A DNA stretch of 64,000 bases from Chrysaora quinquecirrha (Eukaryota > Cnidaria > Scyphozoa > Semaeostomeae > Pelagiidae). Below the pieces are notes generated by a model that worked only from the letters and a program-made list of their open reading frames with translations, was not told where the DNA came from and made no database searches. A program made the position numbers and the translations under genes. The first letter of the stretch is position 1, and every line of letters begins with the position of its first letter. Below, piece by piece: positions 10,401 to 23,994 of this stretch. The stretch is taken from contig JACTAT010000187.1 of NCBI GenBank assembly GCA_014526335.1, forward strand, positions 124,001 to 188,000. The letters run 5' to 3'.

Positions 10401-13400
10401 GCTCAGTTAAGAAACCTTACTATACGGCTCATAGCATAGTTTCTTATAACAAAAATGAGTGTATCTGTGTCGATGAAAAAGTAATTTTACCTAAACTAAT
10501 CGAAATAGTTATTTGGTTCTGCTGTGTAATAAATTTTCTTTAAATTTTTCGTTTTAGTTAAAAATGAAGGATAATTTATTGAAAGAACATCGGTCAGAGA
10601 GAGCAAAACAATCCGAACATATCACATTTCTTGAACAAGAAATCATGGAAAATGAGTTACAGATTAGGTGAGATTTTACATAATAAATACAGTGGGTAGT
10701 TTTTGAGTAGTACAATTAATACAGTGGGTAGTTTTTGAGTAGTAAAATTGCGAGAGACAGTCGAAACATCTTTGGGCATACTTAAAGGCTTTTTTGACTG
10801 ACACTCCTCAGAGTATAAACGTCAGAAACAGACCGAAACAATAGACTAATGCGGAATTTTTACCCAGATGTGGCTCGAAATGCACCAACCAGAAAGAACG
10901 AAAAGCTGAATTGGCATTGTGTTTTAAATACCAATCAGCTGGTTGGATACAGTGGGAAGACCAATAGAATTATTTGTAAAAGGGTTTCCCCTATTTCTTA
11001 ATTCTGAGCTTTTTCCCCCATCCCCCCGGACCTTATAAGGACCCCCTCCGTTTATTAATTTTGGAAGAAAAAATTTCACTTGTGAAAGAAGTAAACTACG
11101 TTTAATAAATTTCCCCCAACCCCGGACATTATTAGGACTCCCGTTTATTAAATTTTCGAAAAAGTTCCCACCCCCCTTTCATTGGACCCTCGGTTTATTT
11201 GGCACCTAAGAGTATGACACATGGCAGTATTTGTACCCAGATGCGGATCAAAAAGCACTAATAAAAAAGCGAAGCTATGATGGCATTGTGTTTTGAACAC
11301 CAATCAGCTCGCGGGGTACAGAGGGATGACCAATGAAATGAATTGAAGAGTGAAGTGAATAAACGAACTCTTTCTGTCAAGACACAGAACTGGCCATTGT
11401 GTTTTGATATTGACAGACTCCATTCGCTTTGTTGAAACACTTATCTAATTTTGCCAGTTATTCGAAAACAGTCCTCGCTGTTATTTTCTGCACACTCTGG
11501 GTGATCCAGTAAATGTTGTCCTATGGCAGAATCATGCTTACACGCTTTTTTTTTTTATAAGGAACCTACCTCAAGGCCTAGTTCTTAAAGTTCCTTATTC
11601 TTGGGCCTCTTTTGAGGCAATTGTAGTTCCAAAAAATCCTTAATAGTTCCTTAATTTTAACTGCGCATACAGTGGTCTTAACAATAAAAGAGAGACATTT
11701 GCATGTGAGCAAAGCTCGAGACTACTCAAAGAAACAATGGATACATGCTTAACGTACAATTTATCCTGAAAGAAGCGAGTATAGGATCTAGTCTTATTAC
11801 ACAAGTCGTTCTATTCGCAAATAACAACCAACAATTTCCCGAACAACCACAACAACAGGTTGATGTTTCCTTCATAGTAAACTAATAGACTCATTACAGA
11901 TGTCCCACTCTTCGTAAACAGCAACGGCAGTCTTTAGCAACAGCAGCAGCTATTTACTTTAAAAATTGAATTGAATGGCCTAATGATCTGGGTGGTAGTT
12001 CTGAGCGACCTATCGAAATAAAATTGGCCTAAGAAGCGAAAACTACGACTCATGGAATAAGTCTAGTAAACTGAGGAAACTCTGAGGAAACAACTGTATT
12101 TTGTTGTAGTTGTTAGAAGCTGTTTCCGAAAGAGTGGAAACTCTTTCGAAACAGCTTCTGAGGAAGGGAAAGTAATAAGTCTGAGGAAAGTAATAAGTCT
12201 ATAAAGAATAAAAGAAAAATGAGAATGATAGATAAATAATATTTCTTCTTAGAAATCTCCTGAAAAATGAAGATGTATTGAACAAGAGAAATTCCATGAA
12301 AGATTCCGAAATGAATAACCTAAAAACTGCACTCGCGGAATTCGAAGATGACTACAATCAAGAATTAAAAATACGAAAAAGGTAAACACTTATTTTTAAC
12401 ATGGAACCTGAAGTATTTCTTCTGGGCTCGGTATATCCCTTTCAGAGTAGTTGCTCTATAATATCAATCACTTAAGGCCCTGACCAAATGCACTGAGCAT
12501 TTGACTGAACATTTGCCGAACATTTTCAGTCTCTTTTTCATGCAGTTTTTTGGCGATAAATTTGAGATATTTAATTGAAAAATTGACAAAGTTGCTGCCA
12601 AGCACATGCGTATATCGGATATACGCTCAGTGTTTGTTTAGTTGAGTGGCCAAATGAACAGAACATACCACTGAACAACTTTTGTTCATCAAATGCTTTT
12701 GACTCCGATAAAATATTCATTTAACAATGTTCATTGTCTGGACAAGGTGGCCAAATGAACTGGATTTTTTACTGAACTTCAATTTTGGACGATGTTCAGT
12801 GAAATGTTCAGTTAATTTGCCCAGGGCTTAAGGCAGGCCAAAGCAGGCAAAATTGACTATTTGCTTTTCCGAACTTTTCCTAGTTATAATAATGAGACAA
12901 AGCCCTACTTGAAACGAGCTGAATTTCACTTTTTAGAAGCATAATACAAGTTTTTTTATTTTACAAAGATCCTAGCTAAGTCCTTGTTCCCAAAAGTTCT
13001 TGTTTTTGGATCTCGAGGTAATTGTACTTCAAAAAGTTCCTTAATAGTTCCTTAATTTTAACTGCACATTTAGTGTCATGACAACAATACAAAAACACTT
13101 GCATGTAAGCAAAGCTCGAGACTACTCAAGGAAACATTTATGCATGCGTAACGTACAACTTATGTGATTTCGACTGCAAATGAATGGAAACGGCTTTCTA
13201 AATCTTGATTATGTGCAGTGAAAAAAGCATTCAACATTGAAAAGTTTCTTAATGATTTTCTCTTTAGTAGTATAAGTTCTTTAAATTTTCGAGCCTTCTA
13301 CATGTATGTTCCTTATAATGTGGTTCTTTATAAAAAGAAGCGTGTATTCATTCTTCTAGGCTCGGTGTATCCCTTCCAGAGTAGTTGCTCTATAATATCA

Positions 13401-16400
13401 ATCGCCTAAGGCAGACCAAATCAGGACAGAAACGTTTATTGCTTTTCCAACCTTTTTCTAGTTATATTCATGAGACAAAGACCTACTTAAAGCCAGCTCA
13501 ACTTCCCTGTTAATAAGCATACTACACGTTTTTATTTTATAAAGATCCTAGAGCGTTCTCGTTCCCAAAGTTTCTTATTTTTGAACCTTTTTTGATTGAA
13601 TTGTAGCACCAAAAGTCCTTAATAGTTCCTTACTTCCAACTGCATGTTTAGTGTCATGTCATGACTATTATACAGAGACACCTTTATGCGAATAAAGCTT
13701 AAACATTTCTCAATGAAGCATTGGATACATGCATAATAAACAATTTATAATAAAAGTTTTGACTGCAAATGAATGGAGCATGCTTTCCAATTCTTGATTG
13801 TATTCAGTGATTATAAAATGTCAAATATTAAAATTCCTTAGTGAACTATCTTCAGTCGTGTGAGTTCTTTAAATTTTTCAGCCTTCTACATGTAGGTTCC
13901 TTATTAAGTGCTTCTTTATAAATGAAGCGTATAACTCAGGTCAAAAGTTTTGACTCAAAACCTCAAAGTTGCTTTAAAATCTTATATTTCAGCCCTCAGA
14001 GCTGCTTAACTCAATGTACACAAAATCAGAATTTACAGGAACATCTCTCCTACTAAAAATGTTATTTCTAATTTGATTATATTTACAATGGCATAAAAAC
14101 AGAACAATGTGAATCAGAAAAGTCAACAATGGTGGACCTGGGTACAGCTTCTTTTCTGAGGTCCCAATTTGCTTTGCATTCATGTGATCTTAGCCTTTTT
14201 GACCTGTTGACTTTTTGACCAGGGTGAATTGACCTGTTGGTTACTACAAAGGATGCGTTCTTTTGGAGCGAAGCGAAAGTTTGATTCGACATTGTACCGC
14301 ATTGTTCATTACAGTAGCGAAGCCACTTCGCTTTTTTAGACCGAAGCAAGTGAATTGCTTTGTGGCAATTTATTGCTTAGCGAAGCGAAAACAATTTTCT
14401 GTATTCTTTTTGGATCTGATTCAGTTTTTCGTTGTTGCTTCTTGGTCCCTCTTTATGTTGCACGTCAATATATGACTTGATCGAGTCAGATTTTCGCGCT
14501 AAAATGACGGGAGAAGTTTAAGATTTTTGTCAAAATTTGTCAATGATTTAAATGTTGATAAACTGCGTGGATTTTAAAAGTCTGCTGAAACAGATGCAAT
14601 TGCGCATGGAAAGATAGAAGGTCAGAGGCTACTTCTTAGAACCGTTGATTTGCTTGTAAGGTCTAATCAGTGAGTTCTTTTTGTTTTGCTTCGCTTCGCA
14701 TCCACGTCTTCGTAGAATTAAAAAAGCGAAGCAGATCTCCGATTCGCTTAAAGAGAACGCACCCAAAAATTGTTTATCTTTTCTCCTTGCAGTATTGAAG
14801 CAAAACTGGAGGAAAGTTTACTTGCTGGAGAAAAAATGAAACAGAAATTGATGGATGTCAGGGATCAAATGCAACATGAAATGAAATCGGTAAAAATCAT
14901 GACAGTAGTGATACTTCACTAATTCATACTAACATGAAGCAACCTCAGAGATTGCATTAGCTATGACTTATCTGACAATAGGAGCAATCGCATCTATTGT
15001 TGAGAACCAATTTTTGTCAAACTTTTAAACTGTTTAACATTGTGAGCTGATGTCAGGGGAATGCCATAGGCATATCTCTAAGGGTGCGTTCTTCTCGGAC
15101 ATTTTACTGTCGAAAGCCCGTTCTTTTAGACAACTCTCGGGGAAATCGGAGACGTTGCAAGCTCCAAACTTTCCAGACTCAATTGCTGGAAGATTTCGAA
15201 GTCTTTCCACAGAGAGTCTCGTTTCCAAATCAACCTCTCTACAGAGTCAGGAAAAAGTTACGGTCACACGGTCATTGACCGGAGGAAGGTCCAGTAGAAC
15301 AATAGAAAATATTTTGCCGCACCTAAAACACGCCTATTTTTCATTGTTAAGTGAGGAAGGTTTCCAGCTAGGGGTATTTTTGTGTCTGGAGGAAGGTTGA
15401 ACACTTTTCTGGACTCTGCCTCTCTAAAGTATTCCGTTTTAAAGACAATGCTTTTTGGGAGTCTCGAATCGAAAGCCTACGGATTGTAATTTTTCAGATT
15501 TCAGAATAGATAAAGTTATAAACAAAACCCATCTTAAAACATGGAGTATTGAATGATAAAGTTGAATGCAATTGAATGATTGATTGACATGGAAAAGTAG
15601 AGTGACGTGAATGACAAACTTTGACATTCAATGACATTCTATGTCGTTCAATCATTCTACGCCATCATTCCATTCTCCATCGTCTCCATGTTTTAGAGAT
15701 GAGATAGTCAAAAGCCGTATGGTCCTACAGCCCCAGTACACTGCAAGCCACAGAAAGGGAAGGAGAAAAATATCTAGCTTATGGTGTTTTAAAATTGAAA
15801 TAAATTGTTGGTTCCAGGCAAGTAAAATCGGGTAAAGCCGGGTGCAAACCGTGCCAACATGTTAGCCAACATCGCTACTAACAGCATGTTGGCACGGTTT
15901 GCTATAGATGTTAGCATAATAACCAACATGTTGTTGACGAAAAAATGCTGGCCGACATTTTTAAACATGTTTATAAATGTTAGCCATTTTCAATTTCAGT
16001 CGTTATTTCGGAGACCCTAAGTTGGTGGTTTGATTTGGAGCGCGAGTTTTTTTTCTTCGTCTTCAACCAAAAGAGCGAGCAATAAACAAATAGCAGCTTC
16101 CTTTTTAGTCGTGTTTGCAAAAGATTACGCCATTCATGATAAATAAATACAAACATGTATGGTTCTGAAGAAGGCTCAACATAGCCGAAACACAAAATGC
16201 AAAACGGGAGGAGAGCCTTGGGCTGTATGACTTAGAGAGTTACTCGGCGATTTCATTGAGCTCTATAACTCAAGGGAAACATCGTTGGCTCTCTGGACAT
16301 GAAATCCAGGTTCGAATCCCATCTGTTGTGGTATGCCACTTGTGGAAAAATCTTTGCAAAAGATTATTTGTAGATGACGTGAGCAACCAAAAACTTCTCA

Positions 16401-19400
16401 GATGTTGTGATGGTATAGCAAACCGTACCAACATTTTTGCCTATTTTCAGCCAACATGTTGGCATGCAATGTTAGAACGGTTTGCGCCCGCCATTAAGTA
16501 GTTAACTTATTACATAAACCCGCCATATAAGCAAAAGAATGTTATTGATTCACACTTGTTATTGATGAGCGCCAATAAATCCGAAACGCATCTAGAGTCG
16601 AGAAAAATGCGATAAAAAGCAAATGCTCAATTTATTCATATTAAGCCGCGTAAGAATTTGTGCTCATATGATTTGAGCAGAAGTGCGATGAATTGGATCA
16701 TCCTTACTTAACACATGGTTTCTCATTTAAAGCATGATATTCATGAAGTTTTTTTATTTGTTTATTTCTTATAGTATGATGAATCAGAAAGAAGTCTGAA
16801 ACAATCTTTGAGAGAATGCGAGAGAGAAAAACAAGCTCTACTAGACAGATTAGCTGGACTCGAAGAAAATCTTGCAAAAACAGAAAACACTTTGAGGTAC
16901 AAAAAATTATTGTTAAGATGCAGCAAAATAGTTATTTAGAATTTCTTGACTTATTTAGAATTTATACCAACTTAGTAGTTGCTAAACTGTCAAACTAAAT
17001 AACACCACCTAACAAACTAACTGACTGACTGACTGACTGACTGACTGACTGACTGACTGACTGACTGACTGACTGACTGACTGACTGACTGACTGACTGA
17101 CTGACTGACTGACTGACTGACTGACTGACTGAATGACTGACTGACTGACTGACTGACTGACTGACTGACCGACTAACCAACTGACCGACTGACTAAGTGA
17201 CTGACTAACGAACTGACTGACTTACTGACTGGTTGTCTGACTGACTAACTGACTGACTGACTGATTGACTGACCGACTGACTGTCTGACTGACTGACTGA
17301 TTGACTGACCGACTGACTGTCTGACTGACTGACTGACTGACTGACTGACTGACTGACTGACTGACTGACTGACTGACTGACTGACTGACTGACTGACTGA
17401 CTGACTGACTGACTGACTGACTAACAAGTTAACTAACTAACTGACTGACTGACTGATTGGATTTACAAACAAACTAACTATCAGACTAACTAGCTTACTA
17501 GACCTTCTATCAACTGACGAAATACATATCTAAACTTGCTAATTTATTATCTAAATCAATTAATTAGTTTACTTTTTAGCTGACTTACCAACTAACTAAC
17601 TAACCAACTAACCAACTGCCTGTTTGAAATTCTTGCCTTCATAGGAACAGAATTATTTTTATGATAGGAAATTTATTGGGGTTTGATATGCATTCAACCT
17701 CGTCCCCAGGGTGAATAGGCCTCTACGCGAAACTCCGCTGTTCATATTCGACCCTGGTATCGGCCTTGTCTATTCGCAATTTGATTGGCTGTCCAAACAA
17801 TAGAAATTTTTAGTGACGTCACAGTTTTTACAAAATTTCAGACCAAAATAGGCCGAAAACTATGTGAAAAACACGTATAAAAACCAAAAAGTGATGCTAC
17901 ATGAGATATTGTATCTTGCCTGACAGTTATCGATGAAATTCTTTGCATTTTCTTTCTAACAACATCTGCTTTCGGAATCTACATCTTGTTTTTTTGCCTA
18001 GGCCAAAATTGCCAGTATGTTGGCAGATTTGGCCGGTACCAGGGCTAAAATCGATTTGACAGTTGAGACTCGAGGAAACTCGATTTGGGGCCTGGGGACG
18101 AGGTTGATGTGCATTGTGGTGTTGTATTTCCTGATATTGTTCCTTTACTGCCTCTCTGTGCGAATTCAACAATGTCGGTAACAAAACACGGCCTAATACA
18201 AAATTTTCTGTTTAGGAGAGAGAACGAAGCTCTGAAATCAGCTTTGAACATAGAAAGAGCCCAGATGAGCGAACTTAACGAAAATCTGCGAATAGCTAAA
18301 GAGAAAGAACATGACAACGAGACTCTAAAGAGTGTAATAGAGGAAAAGGAAGATAAGATTAAAGAATACCAAAACGAGGTTGAAGGCGCGAAGACTCAAA
18401 TGCAACGACTGGAGATGCTGGTGCAACAAGTTCAAGAAAACGCAATGAAGTCACAAATTGCAAATACTCCATTAGTAAGTATTGTATTGCGGCTAATGCT
18501 GTTACTTGAGCAAGTTGAAAAACAAAGTGTGAGAGGCAATTCAAGCATGAAATTTGACGCAAAAATGACATTTTTTAACTTTAAAGACATGTTTCCACCA
18601 TACATCGATCATAATCGAAACGTGTCTTTAAAGTTAATTGAAAATTGAAATTGAAATTGAAAGTTAAAAAATGTCGTTTTGCGTCAAGTTTCAAACAAGT
18701 TTAACAGGTAAGTATTGTATGCAGGTAATATTGTGACTTGAAAATGAGAAAGGAAGTCTGAGAGGCAAATGAGGAGTCCGAAGGTTTTTGCTACTGTTTG
18801 ATTGCTATTTTGATGCAATACTCCCACATTGCTATAGCAAAGTGAGTTTTTGCTTGTTTGTTGAGTTTTTCAAAGACTTAATACTTCTTGTTTGACCAAG
18901 TTCAGACAATCAAACATTGTTTATGCTTGTCAAGCGAAATGTTTGACCGTTGCCAACGTCGCGAATCACTGTTCATCAAACAAGTTTTCCTTGTAATGTT
19001 TTCCGAAAACTTTGATAAAGCAATACTGCTTGTTAGGCACTAGCCAAACCATCAAACATTGTTTTTTAAACATTTGAAATTCGCTTTAGAACACAAATGT
19101 TTGACCGTTTGGCCATGTAGCAAAACACTGCTCGTCAAACAATTTTTGCTTCTAATGTGTTTCGTAAACTTTGATAAAGCAATTCTGCTTGTTAGGCACT
19201 GGTCAAACGATCAAGCATTGTTTGGCAAAATCCTTACAGATTATTTATTTTATTCTACTAGACTTCTGATAGTGGAATCAGCAACAATTTGACACAGTCG
19301 TATATGCAGCTGAATACATCACCTTTATTTCAAACAAACAGTTCACCTAATGGTTACAGGAATGGTGAAAACAGTGTTGAGTACAGCCCAAGTAAATCAA

Positions 19401-22400
19401 AAGCAATCATTGCTGATTTTGAGATGAAAATGGCAAAGAAGGACGTCGAGATTCATAAACTACAAGCTGCCTTGACGTCGAGAAATGCAGCTCAGCAGAG
19501 GAGTATTGCAGGTATGATTGCAACCTAAGTATAATTAGTCAACTGGGCACTGATCAAACAATCAAGCATTGTTATTCCAACATTTCGAGATTTTGTGTAC
19601 AGGCAATTTTTGATCCACAAAACGACAATTTTGAGGTTGAAAGACATGGTTCGAATGTTCATCGTTCATCTTTTAGTTACGAAATCATAATAAATTACAT
19701 CAAGAAAAATCTAAGTGTTTATTGAGATTTGTTACATAATATAAAAACACGTGAGGAAAAAATGATAATTACAAGCAATAAATCTAAAAAATAATAGTAC
19801 AAAAGGGGGTTTAACAATAATAAAAAAAAAGAGAAAAGGCAGTGTTAATAACATAGGTTTAAATTGTAATGATATAGTTGTTATTATTATTAATGATATA
19901 GTATATATATGATATGATATATAACAATAGAAATAGAGCAGAAATGCAGATTATTTCGATACCGGTTTCATCTGTTCAAGCAGAATTTATATATTTATCT
20001 ACTGCTACTTGCGAACCAAAAAAACAAAATATGATATGATATATATTATCCTCTTATCGACTTATCCACTTATCCTCTTATCCGCTTATCCTCTTATCCA
20101 CTTATGCTCTTATCCTCTTATCCACTTACCCACTTATCCTCATATCCACTTATCCACTTATAATCTTATCTACTTATCCACTTGTCCTCTTATCCACTTA
20201 TCATCTTATCTACTTATCCTCTTATCCACTTATCCACTTATCTACTGATCCACTTATCCACTTATCTACTTATCCACTTATCTATTTATCCACTTATCCT
20301 CTTATCATCTTATCCGCTTATCCACTTATCTACTGATCCACTTCTCCACTTATCCACTTATCTACTGATCCACTTCTCCACTTATCCTCTTATCTACTTA
20401 TCCACTTATCCTCTTATCCACTTATCCTCTCATCCACTTATCATCTTATCTACTTATCCACTTATCATCTTATCTACTTATCCACTTATCCTCTTAACCA
20501 CTTATCATCTTATCTACTTATCCACTTATCATCTTATCCACTTATCCTCTTATCCTCTTATCCACTTATCATCTTATCTACTTAGCCTCTTATCCACTTA
20601 TCCTCTTATCATCTTTTCCACTTATCATCTTATCTACTTATCCACTTATCCTCTTATCCTCTTAACCACTTATCATCTCATCTACTTATCCACTTATCAT
20701 CTTATCATCTTTTCATCTTATCCACTTATCATCTTATCTACTAATTCACTTATCCACTTATCCTCTTAACCACTTATCATCTTATCTACTTATCCACTTA
20801 TCATCTTATCATCTTTTCATCTTATCCACTTATCATCTTATCTACTTATCCACTTATCCTCTTATCCACCTATCATCTTATCTACTTATCCACTTATCTA
20901 CTTATCCTCTTATCTACTTATCCATTTATCCTCTTATCCACTTATCATCTTATCTACTTATCCTCTTATCCACTTATCCTCTTATCCACTTATCCTCTCA
21001 TCCACTTATCATCTTATCTACTTATCCACTTATCATCTTATCTACTTATCCACTTATCCTCTTAACCACTTATCATCTTATCTACTTATCCACTTATCAT
21101 CTTATCCACTTATCCTCTTATCCTCTTATCCACTTATCATCTTATCCACTTATCATCTTATCTACTTATCCACTTATCTTATCCACTTATCATCTTTTCC
21201 ACTTATCCTCTTATCCACTTATCATCTTATCTACTTATCCTCATATCCACTTATCCTCTTATCCACTTATCATCTTATCTACTTATCCACTTATCATCTT
21301 ATCTACTAATCCACTTATCCACTTATCCTCTTATCTACTTATCCTCTTATCCACTTATCCTCTTATCCACTTATCATCTTATCTACTTATCCACTTATCC
21401 ACTTATCATCTTATCTACTTATCCACTTATCCTCTTATCTACTTATCCTCTTATCCTCTTATCCACTTATCATCTTATCTACTTATCCACTTATCCACTT
21501 ATCATCTTATCCACTTATCCACTTATCCTTTTATCATCTTATCCACTTATCCACTTATCCTCTTAACCACTTATCATCTTATCTACTTATCCACTTATCA
21601 TCTTATCCGCTTATCCACTTATCATCTTATCTACTTATCCACTTATCCTCTTAACCACTTGTCATCTTATCCGCTTATCCACTTATTCTCTTATCCACTC
21701 ATTCTCTTATCCACTCGTTCTCTTAGCTACTTATCCACGTACCTACTTGCTCGACGATTTCATTTGGCTCTTAAAGCCCTAAACCCCCTCAAGCTTTTCT
21801 TGTATTTGTTTGTTGTCTGATTATGTAAGTTACCAAACCAGGTTGACATTAAGCCCATACGCATTTGCTTACAAAGTGCTGTTATAAAGATTCCTGAAGT
21901 GATAACAATAGTTTACGTGACATTACCTTATATGAAAAAAGGACATGGAAAAACCAGATTGAAATGCCTATTTTTACAAGTGAACCTAATTAGAATTTGC
22001 AGATTTTTGCAACTTTATAGAAATAGTTACTAATAACAAAATATAGAGAAATTTCTGGATTTTTATTGACGACATTATAGAAGTGGAAGACGCCCAATAG
22101 ACGCTTCCGCAAAAGAAGGCTGCCGTTTTTTGCCTATTGTTTTCATTAAGGATTTTCGAAAGGAATTCTGGGAATAATTTCCTTAGTTACGTTTTTTACA
22201 TAGCTGCAGGCGTTGAATTTGTAGCTAAGGAAATTATCCCAGAATTCCCTTCGAAAAACCTTAAGAAAAACAAGGGCCGGACAGAAACAGCAGCCATCTT
22301 TTGCAGAAATTTTTATTAAGCAACCTAACTTGTTATCCATTGGTCAATGCCTGTACCAAGTTTCATTGCTTTAGCTCTACAGGAGGGCAATTTCTGGATG

Positions 22401-23491
22401 CGGTCGCAAACATCCCCTTTGCAGTTTAAGGTAAAAATAGTCCTGTGGGATTAGGGTTAAGGCTCAGTCAAATCGCCTTTGGCTCTCTGATCACGCAATC
22501 TTTGGCTCAAATCCAAACAGTTTTTGCGTTCCACTTGATGGAAAGTCTTTGCTGTATGATTAATGAAATAATTCATTGAAGGCCTCGAAGATTCTTCAAG
22601 CTCCATGAATGGCCTACGCTCTGAATTATCAGCTGTTGTCGAAAGAAGTCGTATGGGGGACAAAAAGCAACAAGAATTGGAAATGGTGATAACGCGTTTA
22701 GAAGATGATATTGCAAAATATTCCAACCAAATTATGATCCTAGAAGAAAGACTGACTGATAAAATGGCTCAAATTTCATCACTTGAATCAAAAGTTTCAC
22801 AGAAGAATTTAAAGATTTCTACAATGCAGAACGAGGTTGATCGAAATGCAGAACGAGCTGCTGAGGCTGAAAACGAGGTTTGATTTCTTTAGGCGCCATT
22901 TTCTTGAAAGAATCATTATGAGAATTCACCAAGCTAGAGTATGAAGTTTATACCTGCTTGCAAGAAATTATCCGTAACTAATCAACTAATGAATTGACTT
23001 ATTAGCAAATTTTACTGATGAGCTAACTAACTAAATATTGCACTAACTAACTAACTGAATAAAAAATCTAGGAACTAACTGACTGACTGACTGACTGACT
23101 GACTGACTGACTGACTGACTGACTGACTGACTGACTGACTGACTGACTGACTGACTGACTGACTGACTGACTGACTGACTGACTGGCTGACTGACTGACT
23201 GACTGACTGACTGACTGACTGACTGACTGACTGACTGACTGACTGACTGACTGACTGACTGACTGACTGACTGACTGACTGACTGACTGACTGACTGACT
23301 GACTGACTGGCTGACTGACTGACTGGCTGACTGACTGACTGACTGACTGACTGACTGACTGACTGATTTAGTAACTTACTGATTAACTAACTAACTAAAA
23401 AAACAACAACAAAGTACTAACTAACTGACTTTCTGACTGACTAACTAACTAAGTAAAAAACTGACTCGTCAACTAATTAACTCACTAACTC

Positions 23492-23522
<31 letters not shown>

Positions 23523-23893
23523 GACTGACTGACTAACTGACTGACTAACTGATTAAGTACCTTACCATCTAAAACTCACCAACTATTTATCTAACTAATT
23601 CACTAACTGACTGACTGACTAACTAAATAAGAAACTGACTCATTAACTAATTAACTCACTAAATAACAACTAACTAACTGACTGATTTACTAACTGATTA
23701 AGTAACTTACTAACTAACCAACTAACTAACCGACTGACTTACTGACTAACTAAATAAATAACTTACTAACTTACTTAAATAATAAAAAGTACAAACTAAC
23801 TTACTAGCTAGATAAAAACTGACTCATTAACTAATTAACTCACTAAATAGCTAACTAACTGACTGACTGATTTACCAACTTTTTAGTGACTTT

Positions 23894-23925
<32 letters not shown>

Positions 23926-23960
23926 TTAACTAACTAACTAACTAACTAACTAACTACCTT

Positions 23961-23994
<34 letters not shown>

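Noticed and set aside
16995..17427. Minus-strand SVSQ-repeat frames
   Set aside because: Direct translation of the (GACT)n microsatellite.
20009..20769. Long plus-strand frames rich in LSTYPLI-type residues
   Set aside because: They translate the 8-bp repeat CTTATCnn; no start context, splice sites or non-repeat residues.
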